Shown here: positions 8,676-18,701 of the stretch, piece after piece
Layout: each line of letters starts with the position of its first letter
Position numbering within the stretch: position 1 is the first letter of the stretch
NCBI GenBank assembly: GCA_965214615.1
Contig: OZ243952.1
Span: forward strand, 1,240,001-1,304,000
Direction: 5' to 3'
DNA: 64,000 nucleotides
Source: CBDAUN01 sp965214615
GTDB taxonomy: Bacteria > Pseudomonadota > Gammaproteobacteria > Arenicellales > JAJDZL01
Made by a program: the position numbers and the translations under genes
Notes under the pieces: generated by a model
What the model saw: only the letters and a program-made list of their open reading frames with translations
Database searches by the model: none
What the model was told of the DNA's origin: nothing

Positions 8676-11018
8676 CTATTGCGATTCGATTTGCGGCGCA
8701 AGGTATGTCGTGTCGGTTGCAGGCGAATCGTCCTTTTTCACGCGCACCAGGCATGACATTGCCGCTGGACCTTGAGCCAGCTTCGATGTGCCTCGATCAT
8801 GCGTCACGGTGTTCGGATTTCCCTGTCGGCACGGGCTCATCGCAATTTCCGGGTGCTGCGGGTTGAACCAAGCCCCGGTTGCAACCTGCGCAACGCCTGC
8901 CCTGATGCGGTCATCAATGACGGCAGTGGCGCAAAACGCGCCGCGGTCATTGTAGACAATGACCGCATCGCCTTCGGATATCCCGTTCGCCGAAGCGTCG
9001 CGGGAATTGATTCGCACCGGTTCGCGCCCGTTGATTCGATGTTGCCGACTTAGGCTGCTGCAGTCCAATTGGGAATGCAGTCGCGGCACCGGCTGATTGG
9101 AAATCAGGTGCAGTTGGTCTGCATCGCGCGAATCGCTCCCCAGCCATTCCGAGGGCTCCATCCATGTCGGGTGTCCGGGGCAGTTGTCATATTCGAATGA
9201 ATCGATCATTTCGGAAAAAATTTCAATCTTTCTGCTCGGTGTCCTTAGCGGGAACTCCTCGGGGTTCTTGCGAAACGGCGAAAGCAGAACAACCGGCGTT
9301 TTCGGCGGCTTTACGGCAATGATCCCTTCGTTGAGAAAATCATCGTATGACGGTATGGCCTGTCCGCCTGCACTGCCTTTCTCGGCAGCCATGTCGTACA
9401 GATAGCGTTGCCACTGCTGTTCGGTCCGATTTTCCGTGAACGATTCATGGGTGCCTAGCAGGCGGGAGATTCCGGCAAAAATGTCGTAGTCGCTTCTTGA
9501 TTCGCCGAACGGCTCAAGAGCCTGGTCCATTCTTACGACATAGGTGTCGCGCGGGGATGCGGAAATATCCGAGCGTTCCAGCACGGTGGTTGCTGGAAGC
9601 ACGATATCAGAATACTTTGCAGTGGCAGTCCAGTGCGAATCATGGATGATCGTGCACTCAGGCTTCCGCCATGCCTTGATGAGGCGGTTGATATCCTGAT
9701 GATGGTGAAACGGATTACCGCCGGCCCAGTAGATGACGCGAATATCCGGATAGGTGAGAGATTCTCCGTCATAGTCAAATTGCGCTCCCGGATTCAGCAG
9801 CATGTCTGCGATTCGGGCGACGGGAATGAATTTTGAAACCGGATTGGCCCCGACAGGAATTCCCGGCCAGCGCACTCGGCCGACATGATTGCCGACACCG
9901 TTCGTTGCCGAGTAGCCGAATCCGACACCGCCGCCGGGCAGGCCAATCTGCCCGAGAATTGCCGCGAGCGTGATTGCCATCCAGAACGGCTGCTCGCCAT
10001 GCTCCTGGCGCGTCAGGGCCCAGCCGACGGAGATCATGGTCCGCCCGCCTGCCATGCGTTCTGCAAGCGACTGAATTTCCGCAGGTGAAATGCCGCAGAT
10101 TGCAGACGCCCACTGCGGCGATTTCGGCTGTCCATCGGATTTTCCGGTCAAATAGTCTTTGAATATCTCGAAGCCTGCGCAGTAGGTATTGAGAAATGCC
10201 TGATCGTGGAGACCCTGATCCACAATGGCGTATGCGAGCGCGAGCATCAATGCGACGTCTGTATTCGGAACGATACTGAGCCATTCAGAGTCCAGGAACG
10301 ACTCGCTGTCGTCCCGGATGGGACTGACGCTGACAAAATTGACGCCGGATGATTTTGCAGCGGTCATGAAATCCTTTTGAACATGCCTGGCGGTTCCGCC
10401 GAATTCGATCTGGCCGTTTTTCAATGGCATCCCGCCAAAGGCGATCATGAGGTCGGTGTTTTCAATGATTGACGGCCATGAAGTGCAGTTGCCCAGCAGG
10501 CCATGAAAATGCCCCATGACCCGTCCGACGATCACTTCGGCGGCGGCGAAACTGTAGGAGTTTTTCGAATAGGTGAATCCGCCGAAGCAATTGAGGAAGC
10601 GATGCAGCTGGCTCGGCGCATGATGGAATTTTCCAGGACTCGCCCATCCGTAGGATCCGGCATAGATTGCCTCGTTGCCGCAGTCGCGTTTGGTTTTTTT
10701 CAGCACATCCGCAACAATTCGTTCCGCCTGGTCCCAGTCGACGGCGACAAACGGCTGATTGCCTCGGCCGCGAGGGTCTGATTCGATGCCTGATTCGTAG
10801 AACCCTCTGCGAATCGAAGGTCGCGAAATCCGGGTCGGATGTTCCATTGCGTCGATCAGGCCGTCTGAGATAGGTGACGGATTCGGGTCAAGCTGAAAAC
10901 CTGCAATTTCAACGAGTTTGCCGTTTTCCACTATGGGATGGCAGGCGCCCCAGTGAAGCATGGTTTGCAATGGCCGATTAGCATCATTTCGGCCGGTTGT
11001 AAGAGATGCTGACGGCAT
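8676..11018 (-). CDS. Molybdopterin-dependent S/N-oxide reductase-like protein (BisC family)
   Basis: A 780-residue bis-MGD molybdoenzyme of the DMSO reductase superfamily. The start lacks a Tat signal and the 4Fe-4S Cys motif, and opens with HWGACHPIVENGKL, as in cytoplasmic biotin sulfoxide reductase. KNSYSFAAAEVIVG near residue 152 contains the Ser expected to bind molybdenum. WAGGNPFHHHQD, VLPATTVLERSD and the C-terminal SNQPVPRLHSQLD and GNPNTVTHDRGTS stretches are cofactor-binding motifs. It likely reduces an S- or N-oxide such as methionine sulfoxide or TMAO; the substrate is inferred. No TorC/DorC-type cytochrome gene is adjacent. Confidence 0.88.
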   Translation of the reverse strand: MPSASLTTGRNDANRPLQTMLHWGACHPIVENGKLVEIAGFQLDPNPSPISDGLIDAMEHPTRISRPSIRRGFYESGIESDPRGRGNQPFVAVDWDQAERIVADVLKKTKRDCGNEAIYAGSYGWASPGKFHHAPSQLHRFLNCFGGFTYSKNSYSFAAAEVIVGRVMGHFHGLLGNCTSWPSIIENTDLMIAFGGMPLKNGQIEFGGTARHVQKDFMTAAKSSGVNFVSVSPIRDDSESFLDSEWLSIVPNTDVALMLALAYAIVDQGLHDQAFLNTYCAGFEIFKDYLTGKSDGQPKSPQWASAICGISPAEIQSLAERMAGGRTMISVGWALTRQEHGEQPFWMAITLAAILGQIGLPGGGVGFGYSATNGVGNHVGRVRWPGIPVGANPVSKFIPVARIADMLLNPGAQFDYDGESLTYPDIRVIYWAGGNPFHHHQDINRLIKAWRKPECTIIHDSHWTATAKYSDIVLPATTVLERSDISASPRDTYVVRMDQALEPFGESRSDYDIFAGISRLLGTHESFTENRTEQQWQRYLYDMAAEKGSAGGQAIPSYDDFLNEGIIAVKPPKTPVVLLSPFRKNPEEFPLRTPSRKIEIFSEMIDSFEYDNCPGHPTWMEPSEWLGSDSRDADQLHLISNQPVPRLHSQLDCSSLSRQHRINGREPVRINSRDASANGISEGDAVIVYNDRGAFCATAVIDDRIRAGVAQVATGAWFNPQHPEIAMSPCRQGNPNTVTHDRGTSKLAQGPAAMSCLVRVKKDDSPATDTTYLAPQIESQ

Positions 11019-11436
11019 TAGAGTGCTAAAAAATTAGAGGTTGTCGATGAGAATTATCCCAGATGCCGCCAAAATCTGATTTCTGTGGTATTGGCGGAAT
11101 GATCTCCGATGCCAGCAGTTTCGGACGACGACGATCGTATTTCAGGCAAACGGTAAATCACGTTCAAGGGTAGTCGCGCAGGTGGTAATAAGCAAAATTT
11201 AATGACATCAGTTGACATTGGTGTTCCAGCTTTGTCCTGTCGCATTAGTCGAGTCGCCGCTTTCAGGACAGAGACTTTCCCATCGGTTGGTACGCAAATT
11301 CAACAAAATCGCGCAGGGTTATGCGGGATGCTAAATTGTGAGAGGTATGACAGGCCCGAGCATCGTAAATTTGACTGTCTGTCTATATACTATTCTCATC
11401 ATAACTTAGCACTGGGTTGTTCAGCAAATTATTTCT
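11019..11436. other. Intergenic, no gene seen
   Basis: About 420 bases between two minus-strand genes. No supported gene, RNA or repeat. Confidence 0.4.
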
Positions 11437-12219
11437 TTACTCTGAAACGGACTTAATGGAGAAAGAAATTTCGTATTCAACAAGCCGGATGTTTTCGATG
11501 AAGGAAGTTGCCAGGATAAGGTCCTCGGAAATGTCGCTGGCGACAATAATACCCCTAACCGTGGCCTCGCCGGCGAGGTTCTCTTTAACCCAGCCCATGT
11601 ACCGAAGAATCTGGCCCACGACTCGGTCGTAGGCGTGGGAAACTTTGGTCTCAATCACTACGTAGGCATCGTCGGCACCAACTGTAAGTATATCAATGCG
11701 GCGCTGGCCGCCTGCAGGATACTCAATTCCGTCGAATTCTCCGTCCTCGTCTTTGTAGAGTTTTAACCCGGGTTCTAGATGTCCGAGATTTTTGGCGAGA
11801 TAGATTTGAAGGTCCCGTTCGCGTGCGAACTTGCGCGATCTAGGATCGTCTTCGTCGGTGGTTTCCTCTGCATTGTCATCCCTTTCACCACTACTTCCTG
11901 CATCACCTGCGTCAATATCGGCTTTGTAGCGGGGAACTGGATCTTTCTCGGAATCCCATAAGCGAAATTCGCTAGGTCCCAATTTAAAGAACAGGTCCCA
12001 ACCTGCATTTGGCTTTACGTTGGGGTGATGCCGACGTGAATCGGAATTCACTGACATATTGTCTACATGCATCCTTACGGTGTAGTTCTTATATTTTTTT
12101 GGATAGTTGTCGGCAAACCACCGTTCCGCATCCTTGCGAGAGAACACCTGACCAGATGTCAGCTTTTAGGTTGCAAACTCGTGCATCAGTTCCTTGGCGG
12201 TATTCTTGTAAATTGGCAT
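11437..12219 (-). pseudogene. NucS-like PD-(D/E)xK nuclease gene with in-frame TAA
   Basis: The gene appears to start at ATG 12219, seven bases after an AGGAG site, with MPIYKNTAKELMHEFAT, then a TAA at 12166-12168, then the same frame continues KLTSGQVFSRKDAERWF. The part after the stop (from GTG 12147, 236 residues) has an N-terminal region with WDLFFKLGPSEFRLW and a C-terminal nuclease domain from about 125: RERDLQIYLAKNLGHLEPG, RRIDILTV, VIETKVSH and GQILRYMGW, giving the D-(E)xK active site of EndoMS/NucS-like enzymes. The nuclease domain itself is intact. Either a recent nonsense mutation, or the GTG allows a shortened protein; no good ribosome site precedes the GTG. Confidence 0.75.
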
Positions 12220-12632
12220 TCTGCTGTTCTCCTATAAGCTGCTGTTTGCTAGAGTGTGGTTTTTTGCGTGAATGCTAATTACAAATCGATCCAAATCCGC
12301 AACCTGTGAGGCCGGCGTTTGGCCAAATGTAGTATTGCGATTCTCCTGCAGATTGCCTCATACATTCGATGCAAGCCCTGCATTGTACATGCAACTCCGA
12401 ATCAAACGCGCGCTTTGCAAGTGTTGATCTCGACAAATGCCTCAATTGCATTCGTTTTCGGCAACAATGATTCCAACCGCAAGATGATTCGAAGAAATAG
12501 CATCAGGACGAATATACTTATGCCTTGCCGGCAGTTCAGTTCGCGAACTGCGCACAATGTCAAAATCACTTGTAGGGTGCCCGCGATTCACTAAGTGGAT
12601 AGACGTTTTCCTCGCTCGCGGATTAATACGGA
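12220..12632. other. Divergent intergenic region, no gene seen
   Basis: About 410 bases between the nuclease gene and the GNAT gene. It must hold the two promoters; I see no clear boxes or RNA. Confidence 0.4.
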
Positions 12633-13091
12633 ATGAGCAATAATTTCAACATCGAAGCTATGGCATTTGCCGACAAGAATGAATGGCGTACGCTTTTTAA
12701 CGGCTACGCGGACTTCTACAATGTCGAGATGACAGATACGATTGCCGATTCAACCTTTGGCTGGCTGCTCGACCCTGAGCACGTGCTTGAAGGGATCATT
12801 GTTCGCGGCAGCGACGGCAATGCGCTGGGCATTGCTCATTTTCGAACCTGTCCGCGACCCCTTGGAGGTTGCGAGATTGGATTCATTGATGACATGTTTG
12901 TAATCCCCGAGGCCCGGGGCAGCGGCGTCGCAGATGCACTATTCGAACATCTGAAAGGATTGGCGCAAAGCCGCGGCTGGCCGGCTCTTCGATGGATCAC
13001 GCAGCACTTCAACGAGCGCGGCCGAGGATTCTACGACCGGTATACCCAGGGACCGAGCGACTTTATCGTGTATCAATGGAACGTAAGCTAG
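12633..13091 (+). CDS. GNAT family N-acetyltransferase
   Basis: A 152-residue GCN5-type acyltransferase that uses acetyl-CoA. The core fold is visible: GNALGIAHFRTC (strand 3-4), GFIDDMFVIPEARGSGVADAL with the R/Q-x-x-G-x-G/A pyrophosphate loop near residues 97-103, and GWPALRWITQHFNERGRGFYDRYT at the end. The WITQ-N-x-RGRGFYDR pattern is common in acetyltransferases of amines or small molecules. The substrate is unknown. Its last 16 bases overlap the likely start of uvrA, so the two are probably cotranscribed. Confidence 0.85.
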   Translation: MSNNFNIEAMAFADKNEWRTLFNGYADFYNVEMTDTIADSTFGWLLDPEHVLEGIIVRGSDGNALGIAHFRTCPRPLGGCEIGFIDDMFVIPEARGSGVADALFEHLKGLAQSRGWPALRWITQHFNERGRGFYDRYTQGPSDFIVYQWNVS

Positions 13092-16000
13092 CCGATACCC
13101 GCGCTATGCGCGCAAAAAAGGACAGCGAACGCAGATTGCCGCATCTTGAAATCCGCGGGGCGTCCCAGAACAACCTTAAGGACATCAGCCTAGACATCCG
13201 GCTTGACGAATTGACCGTCGTCACCGGAGTGAGCGGAGCGGGCAAGTCGTCGCTGGCGTTCGATACCGTGTATGCAGAAGGCCAGCGGCGATACGTGGAA
13301 ACATTCTCGCCGTACGCCCGTCAATTTCTTGACCGCATGGACCGCCCTCGTGTCGCACAGATCGCCAATGTGCCCCCGGCTATCGCGATCAATCAGACCA
13401 ATCGCGTACGGACTTCGCGCTCGACGGTCGGCACGATGACAGAATTGAACGAATACCTCAAGCTTCTGTTCTCGCGTGCAGCAAAGCTGTATTGCTCCGA
13501 CTGCGGCAATGAAGTGCGCGAACACTCGGTCGACGAAATCTGCTCGGCAATTTGCGAGCAATTCGGAGCAGACGCTGATCCGCAGGTTGTGCAGATTCTC
13601 TTCGGCGTCACTGTGCCGAAGAGCATATCCACCGAATTCGCTGGCGAGCACCTTCGCAGGCAAGGCTATAAGCGGATCGCAAGTCGCGACGGCGAACGGA
13701 TGCTCGTCGTCCAGGACAGGCTGCGGCCGACCGGGGCGAACCGTTCACGGCTGTATGAAGCGGTCGAGATCGCGCTGGGCAAAGGAGGCGGAAAGGTACT
13801 GGCGCAAGCGCTCAATGACAAGCGCGAACCGGTCGGAATTCCGGCTGCATTCTCGTCAGGACTGAATTGTGCATCGTGCGATATCGACTATTCGCCGCCT
13901 ACGTCGAATACCTTTTCGTTTAACTCGCCTGTCGGCGCCTGCGAAACATGCCGCGGGTTCGGGCGTAACATGGGAATCGACTATGACCTTGTCGTTCCGG
14001 ACGATGAGATGTCGCTGTACCGAGGCGCGATTCGACCGTTTTCACCGGACCCGAGAAGCGCAAACTTCGAAAATTGGGAATTCATGATTGATTGCGCCGA
14101 CGCAAAGAGAATTCCCGTACACAGTCCTTGGAGAGATCTGAAAGATGAGCAAAAACGATGGGTGCTTGAAGGGGAAAAGGATTTTAACAACGAATGGGGT
14201 GTGAAGTGGTATGGCGTAAAGCGCTATTTCGAATGGCAGGAAACCAGAATGCACCGAATGCATGTCCGGGTCCACCTGTCCCATTATCGAAGCTTCACCG
14301 AGTGTTCCGATTGCGGGGGCTCGCGATTGAAAGCGCATGCGCTAAGGTGGCGGGTGCCCGGTAAAGTTCCTCGGTTGACATCGCGATATCGCTATCCGTC
14401 GTTTTCCCTGCCGGAAAAATCCTTTCAAGAACTTCCTGGGCTGACCTTGCACGACATTGCCCTGATGTCGATTGACGATTGCACCGAGTTTTTTGAGCGC
14501 TACGCCGGCAGTGCCGACCATGACGAGGCGACGACGCTGATCTTGGATGAAATTTGTTCAAGACTGCGTTATCTGGTCGATGTCGGACTCGGATATCTGA
14601 ACCTCAACCGTCAGTCCCGCACTTTGAGCGGAGGCGAGGTGCAGCGGATCAACCTGACCACTGCGCTAGGGACGACTTTGGTCAATACACTGTTCGTCCT
14701 CGACGAGCCGACCATCGGACTGCACGGGCGCGATATCGCCAGAGTCATCGCTATTTTGCGCCGTCTGCGAGATGCCGGAAACTGCCTGATTGTCGTCGAG
14801 CACGACGAGCACGTCATTCGCTCGGCCGACACGATTCTTGAACTTGGCCCCGGACCCGGCGAGCTTGGCGGCGATATTGTTCACTTCGGCGACTACGATG
14901 CACTGCTTGATTCGGAACATTCAGTCACTGGCAACTGCTTGAAGAACCGCAATTATCTGCCGGACCACCCGAGGCTTGAGGTGTCCGAGGAGACGCCTCG
15001 GATGAAGGTTCGCGGCATCTGTCACAACAATCTGAATAATCTGGATGTGGACGTGCCGATGAAGCGCCTTGTTTGCGTGACTGGCGTGAGCGGTTCGGGT
15101 AAGTCCACGCTGGTTGAAGACGTACTGTATCGCGGAAGTCTGCGAGAGATGGGAAGTCCGACTCAGACTCCCGGCCATTATGACTCGCTTGAAGTCGAGG
15201 AGTATGTGGTCGACGTGGTGATGGTCGATCAATCGCCGATCGGCAAGAGCGCCCGCTCCAATCCGCTGACCTATATCGGAGCGCTGACTCCGATTCGAGA
15301 ACGCCTGGCCGCCGAGCCGCTTGCCAGGCGAAGAAACTACACTGCCGGACACTTCAGCTTCAATTCGCCGCGCGGACGATGCCCGGAGTGCGAGGGAACC
15401 GGATTCGAACTGGTCGAAATGCAATTTCTAAGCGATGTCTATCTGCGCTGTCCGGCATGCAACGGCGCAAGGTTCCGAGACGAGGTTTGCGACATCAAGC
15501 TGCCGCCGGCCAAGGGCTGCGGCATGAAGCCTAAGTCGATCGTGGACATACTGGACCTGACCGTCAACCAGGCCATCGACTTTTTCAAAGATGATGAGCA
15601 GATCATTCGCGCATTCCAGCCGCTGCGGGACGTCGGTCTGGAATATCTGAAGCTGGGCCAGCCGGTGCCGACCCTAAGCGGCGGTGAAGCGCAGAGGCTC
15701 AAGCTTGCTTCGCACCTGATCGAAAGCCGCAAGCTGGGCAAGCGTAGCAAAAAGGCCCACGTCATCCATTTGTTTGACGAACCCACGACCGGTCTACATT
15801 TCACGGATGTAGCAAAACTGATTCGCGCTTTGCGCAAGCTGACCGAATCCGGTCATTCGGTCATCGTGATCGAGCATAACCTCGACTTGATTGCCAGTGC
15901 GGACTGGATCATCGATCTGGGTCCCGAAGGCGGACGCAATGGCGGAAAAATCGTGGCTCAGGGCGACCCGGCTTCTGTTGCTCGCTCCGGAGCGGGGCAT

Positions 16001-18697
16001 ACGGCCCGCGAACTCGAGCGCTACTACGCCGGCGATCATCTGCCGGAATCCAGGTCGGATTCAGCGGGCTTTCGCGGCAGTTCGGAAATTCTGATCAGAA
16101 ACGCGCGCGAACACAATCTGAAAAATGTGTGTGTCACTATTCCCTACAACGCGATCACCGCGATTACCGGACTCAGCGGCAGCGGCAAAAGTACGGTCGC
16201 ATTCGACATTTTGTTCAAGGAGGGCCAGAAACGCTACCTTGACACGCTCAGCACCTATTCGCGGCAGTATGTCCAGCCGGCAACGCGCGCAGACTTTGAT
16301 TCGATCAGCGGAGTGCCCGCTACGGTAGCGATCGAGCAGCGAACCAGCCGCGGCGGTCGCAAGAGCACCGTCGCCACGCTGACTGAAATCTACCATTACC
16401 TGCGTCTGCTCTACACCCGATTCGGCGTTCAGCATTGCCCTGATTGCGGCGACGAAGTCGTTGCGCAGACAGTTGACAGAATCGTGAGTCGAATTTTCGA
16501 CAGGTTCGAAGGCAAGCTTGTCCAGATCATGGCTCCGATCGTCGTTGCCCGAAGAGGCTTTTATACTGAAATTGCGAAGTGGGCTGCAAAGCGAGGCGTC
16601 GAACAGCTCCTGGTCGACAACCAATGGCTGCCTACGGAAGAATGGCCCAGGCTGGACCGGTACGAGGAGCACGATATCGACATCACCATTGACACCGTCG
16701 TAATCTCACCTGATGCCGAGGAAAGCATTCGCGCTGCAGTTCACAATGCCGCCAAGCTGACTGGCGGATTTTTCAAGATTCTCGAAGGAAAAATCGGCGG
16801 CGATGTCCGCAATATCCAAGTTGAAAGCTGTTCCACCGCCAGGGAATGTCCCAGCTGCAACAGGGCGTTTCAGGACCTCGACCCGCGTCAATTCTCTTTC
16901 AATACATCGCGCGGCTGGTGCCCGGGCTGCACGGGCACCGGCACGATCGAAGCCCAGCCTGACGATGAGGATTGGCAGTCGGACCTGGTTGCAGAGATAC
17001 GCGAATGCACGGCTTGCAACGGCAAGCGCTTGAAACCGGATTCATTGGCAGTGAGATTCAAGGACAGAACCATCGATTCAATTTCAGCAATGTCCATCAC
17101 CCGGGCGCTTGGTTTTTTTCGAGACTTGCAGTTGACCGAACGCGAGCGCGAAGCGGCTACAGACATCATCAGCGAAGTCATTTCGCGCCTGGCATTTCTG
17201 GAATCGCTCGGCTTGTCCTATTTGGGACTTGACCGTGCCGCGCCGTCGCTCAGCGGGGGTGAGGCGCAGCGGATTCGGCTGGCGGCTCAGCTGGGGTCGA
17301 GCTTGAGCGGGGCATGCTATATTCTTGACGAACCCACGATCGGATTGCACTGCAAGGACAACAAAAGGCTGCTAGGCGCGCTGCAGGCGCTTAAGTCGAA
17401 AGGCAATACCATCGTCGTCGTAGAACACGACGAAGAAACCATCGTCAACGCGGACCACGTCATTGATCTTGGACCCGGCGGGGGTGCGAAAGGAGGGCAG
17501 GTGGTCGCCGCAGGATCAGTCGAAGACATTTGCAAGTCTTCGCAGTCGATCACAGGAAAGATGCTGTCGGAGCCGATGCGGCATCCTTTTTTTGAGGGTG
17601 CGAACAAATCGCGCCGCGACGGCGTGCTGCGGGTCGTCGGCGCGAGAAAGAGGAACCTGGCCAACATCAACGCCAGTTTTCCGAAAAATTCGCTGGTGTG
17701 CGTCACCGGCATCAGCGGAAGCGGCAAGAGCACCCTGGTTCGCGAAGTCCTATACGGGAACATGCGCCAATTGCTCGCCGACAGGAAAGACAAGGCTGCC
17801 AAAGCGGGGCAATTGCGCGGCTGCAGGAAAATTACCGGATGGGAAGACTTTGACCGGGTGCTTGAAGTGGATCAGACTCCGATCGGACGGACGCCCCGCT
17901 CGTGTCCGGCGACCTATGTGAACGTTCTGGGACCAATCCGAAAACTGTTTGCCGAATCGCCGGAAGCCAATTTACGCGGCTACGGGTCTGGCCGGTTCTC
18001 CTTCAATGTCGCCGAGGGCAGATGTCCGGACTGCGCCGGACAGGGCGAGAAGAACATAGAAATGAGTTTTTTGCCGAACGTCAGAGTGCTGTGCGAAACC
18101 TGCATGGGAGACAGATACGACCCTGAAACACTTTCTGTGACGTTCCGAAATAACAGCATTGCCGATGTGCTTGGCATGAGCATGGAAGAAGCGATGGAGT
18201 TCTTTTCGTTCATGCCGTCGATGCACCGAATATTCAAGCTGCTTGTCGAAATGGGGCTGGGCTATCTGACTCTGGGCCAGCCGAGCCCGACGCTCAGCGG
18301 AGGCGAAGCGCAAAGAATCAAGTTGGTGTCGGAATTGTCCAAGGCATTGCCGAAAGCCGGTCAGCCGACCGGAAAGTCAGCCGGACGTCGATCCGCGCCG
18401 AAGACCCTGTTTGTTCTGGACGAACCGACGGTCGGGTTACATGCAGCGGATGTGGAGAGTCTGCTGAAAGTGATTCACGCACTGGTTGATGCCGGTAATA
18501 CGGTCGTAGTCATCGAGCACAATCTGGACTTCATCGCCGAAGCAAACTGGATTGTCGATCTCGGTCCGGAAGGCGGAGATTCAGGCGGAAGGCTTGTGGT
18601 GCAAGGCAACTTGCGCAAGGTGATGAAATCGCCAAGCTCCCATACGGCTGCGGCGCTCAGAGAATTTCTGGCCGACCCGCGCCGGTCGGCGGCCTGA
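13076..18697 (+). CDS. uvrA: Double-length excinuclease ABC subunit A
   Basis: Two complete UvrA units joined in one 1873-residue chain, about twice the usual 940. UvrA finds bulky DNA lesions as a dimer and loads UvrB. Four Walker A motifs are seen (GVSGAGKSS, GVSGSGKST, GLSGSGKST, GISGSGKST) and four ABC signatures (TLSGGEVQR, TLSGGEAQR, SLSGGEAQR, TLSGGEAQR), each with a Walker B such as LDEPTIGLH. Both halves keep CxxC zinc modules (YCSDCG, CPECEG in half one; CPDCGD, CPDCAG in half two) and the insertion start GVPATVAIEQ. Half one covers about 1-1000. Start ATG 13076 overlaps the GNAT gene; 13106 is an alternative. Chlamydiae carry a similar double UvrA; here it is unusual for a proteobacterium. 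No uvrB nearby. Confidence 0.95.
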   Translation: MERKLADTRAMRAKKDSERRLPHLEIRGASQNNLKDISLDIRLDELTVVTGVSGAGKSSLAFDTVYAEGQRRYVETFSPYARQFLDRMDRPRVAQIANVPPAIAINQTNRVRTSRSTVGTMTELNEYLKLLFSRAAKLYCSDCGNEVREHSVDEICSAICEQFGADADPQVVQILFGVTVPKSISTEFAGEHLRRQGYKRIASRDGERMLVVQDRLRPTGANRSRLYEAVEIALGKGGGKVLAQALNDKREPVGIPAAFSSGLNCASCDIDYSPPTSNTFSFNSPVGACETCRGFGRNMGIDYDLVVPDDEMSLYRGAIRPFSPDPRSANFENWEFMIDCADAKRIPVHSPWRDLKDEQKRWVLEGEKDFNNEWGVKWYGVKRYFEWQETRMHRMHVRVHLSHYRSFTECSDCGGSRLKAHALRWRVPGKVPRLTSRYRYPSFSLPEKSFQELPGLTLHDIALMSIDDCTEFFERYAGSADHDEATTLILDEICSRLRYLVDVGLGYLNLNRQSRTLSGGEVQRINLTTALGTTLVNTLFVLDEPTIGLHGRDIARVIAILRRLRDAGNCLIVVEHDEHVIRSADTILELGPGPGELGGDIVHFGDYDALLDSEHSVTGNCLKNRNYLPDHPRLEVSEETPRMKVRGICHNNLNNLDVDVPMKRLVCVTGVSGSGKSTLVEDVLYRGSLREMGSPTQTPGHYDSLEVEEYVVDVVMVDQSPIGKSARSNPLTYIGALTPIRERLAAEPLARRRNYTAGHFSFNSPRGRCPECEGTGFELVEMQFLSDVYLRCPACNGARFRDEVCDIKLPPAKGCGMKPKSIVDILDLTVNQAIDFFKDDEQIIRAFQPLRDVGLEYLKLGQPVPTLSGGEAQRLKLASHLIESRKLGKRSKKAHVIHLFDEPTTGLHFTDVAKLIRALRKLTESGHSVIVIEHNLDLIASADWIIDLGPEGGRNGGKIVAQGDPASVARSGAGHTARELERYYAGDHLPESRSDSAGFRGSSEILIRNAREHNLKNVCVTIPYNAITAITGLSGSGKSTVAFDILFKEGQKRYLDTLSTYSRQYVQPATRADFDSISGVPATVAIEQRTSRGGRKSTVATLTEIYHYLRLLYTRFGVQHCPDCGDEVVAQTVDRIVSRIFDRFEGKLVQIMAPIVVARRGFYTEIAKWAAKRGVEQLLVDNQWLPTEEWPRLDRYEEHDIDITIDTVVISPDAEESIRAAVHNAAKLTGGFFKILEGKIGGDVRNIQVESCSTARECPSCNRAFQDLDPRQFSFNTSRGWCPGCTGTGTIEAQPDDEDWQSDLVAEIRECTACNGKRLKPDSLAVRFKDRTIDSISAMSITRALGFFRDLQLTEREREAATDIISEVISRLAFLESLGLSYLGLDRAAPSLSGGEAQRIRLAAQLGSSLSGACYILDEPTIGLHCKDNKRLLGALQALKSKGNTIVVVEHDEETIVNADHVIDLGPGGGAKGGQVVAAGSVEDICKSSQSITGKMLSEPMRHPFFEGANKSRRDGVLRVVGARKRNLANINASFPKNSLVCVTGISGSGKSTLVREVLYGNMRQLLADRKDKAAKAGQLRGCRKITGWEDFDRVLEVDQTPIGRTPRSCPATYVNVLGPIRKLFAESPEANLRGYGSGRFSFNVAEGRCPDCAGQGEKNIEMSFLPNVRVLCETCMGDRYDPETLSVTFRNNSIADVLGMSMEEAMEFFSFMPSMHRIFKLLVEMGLGYLTLGQPSPTLSGGEAQRIKLVSELSKALPKAGQPTGKSAGRRSAPKTLFVLDEPTVGLHAADVESLLKVIHALVDAGNTVVVIEHNLDFIAEANWIVDLGPEGGDSGGRLVVQGNLRKVMKSPSSHTAAALREFLADPRRSAA

Positions 18698-18701
18698 TGC
18701 G

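Noticed and set aside
12992..13075. Upstream extension of uvrA reading through most of the GNAT tail
   Set aside because: It reads the GNAT gene in another frame and has no UvrA similarity; ATG 13076 fits the family start.
15794..17802. Several long minus-strand frames inside uvrA
   Set aside because: They mirror the GC-biased codons of uvrA; translations are Arg/Ala/Ser-rich and without domains.
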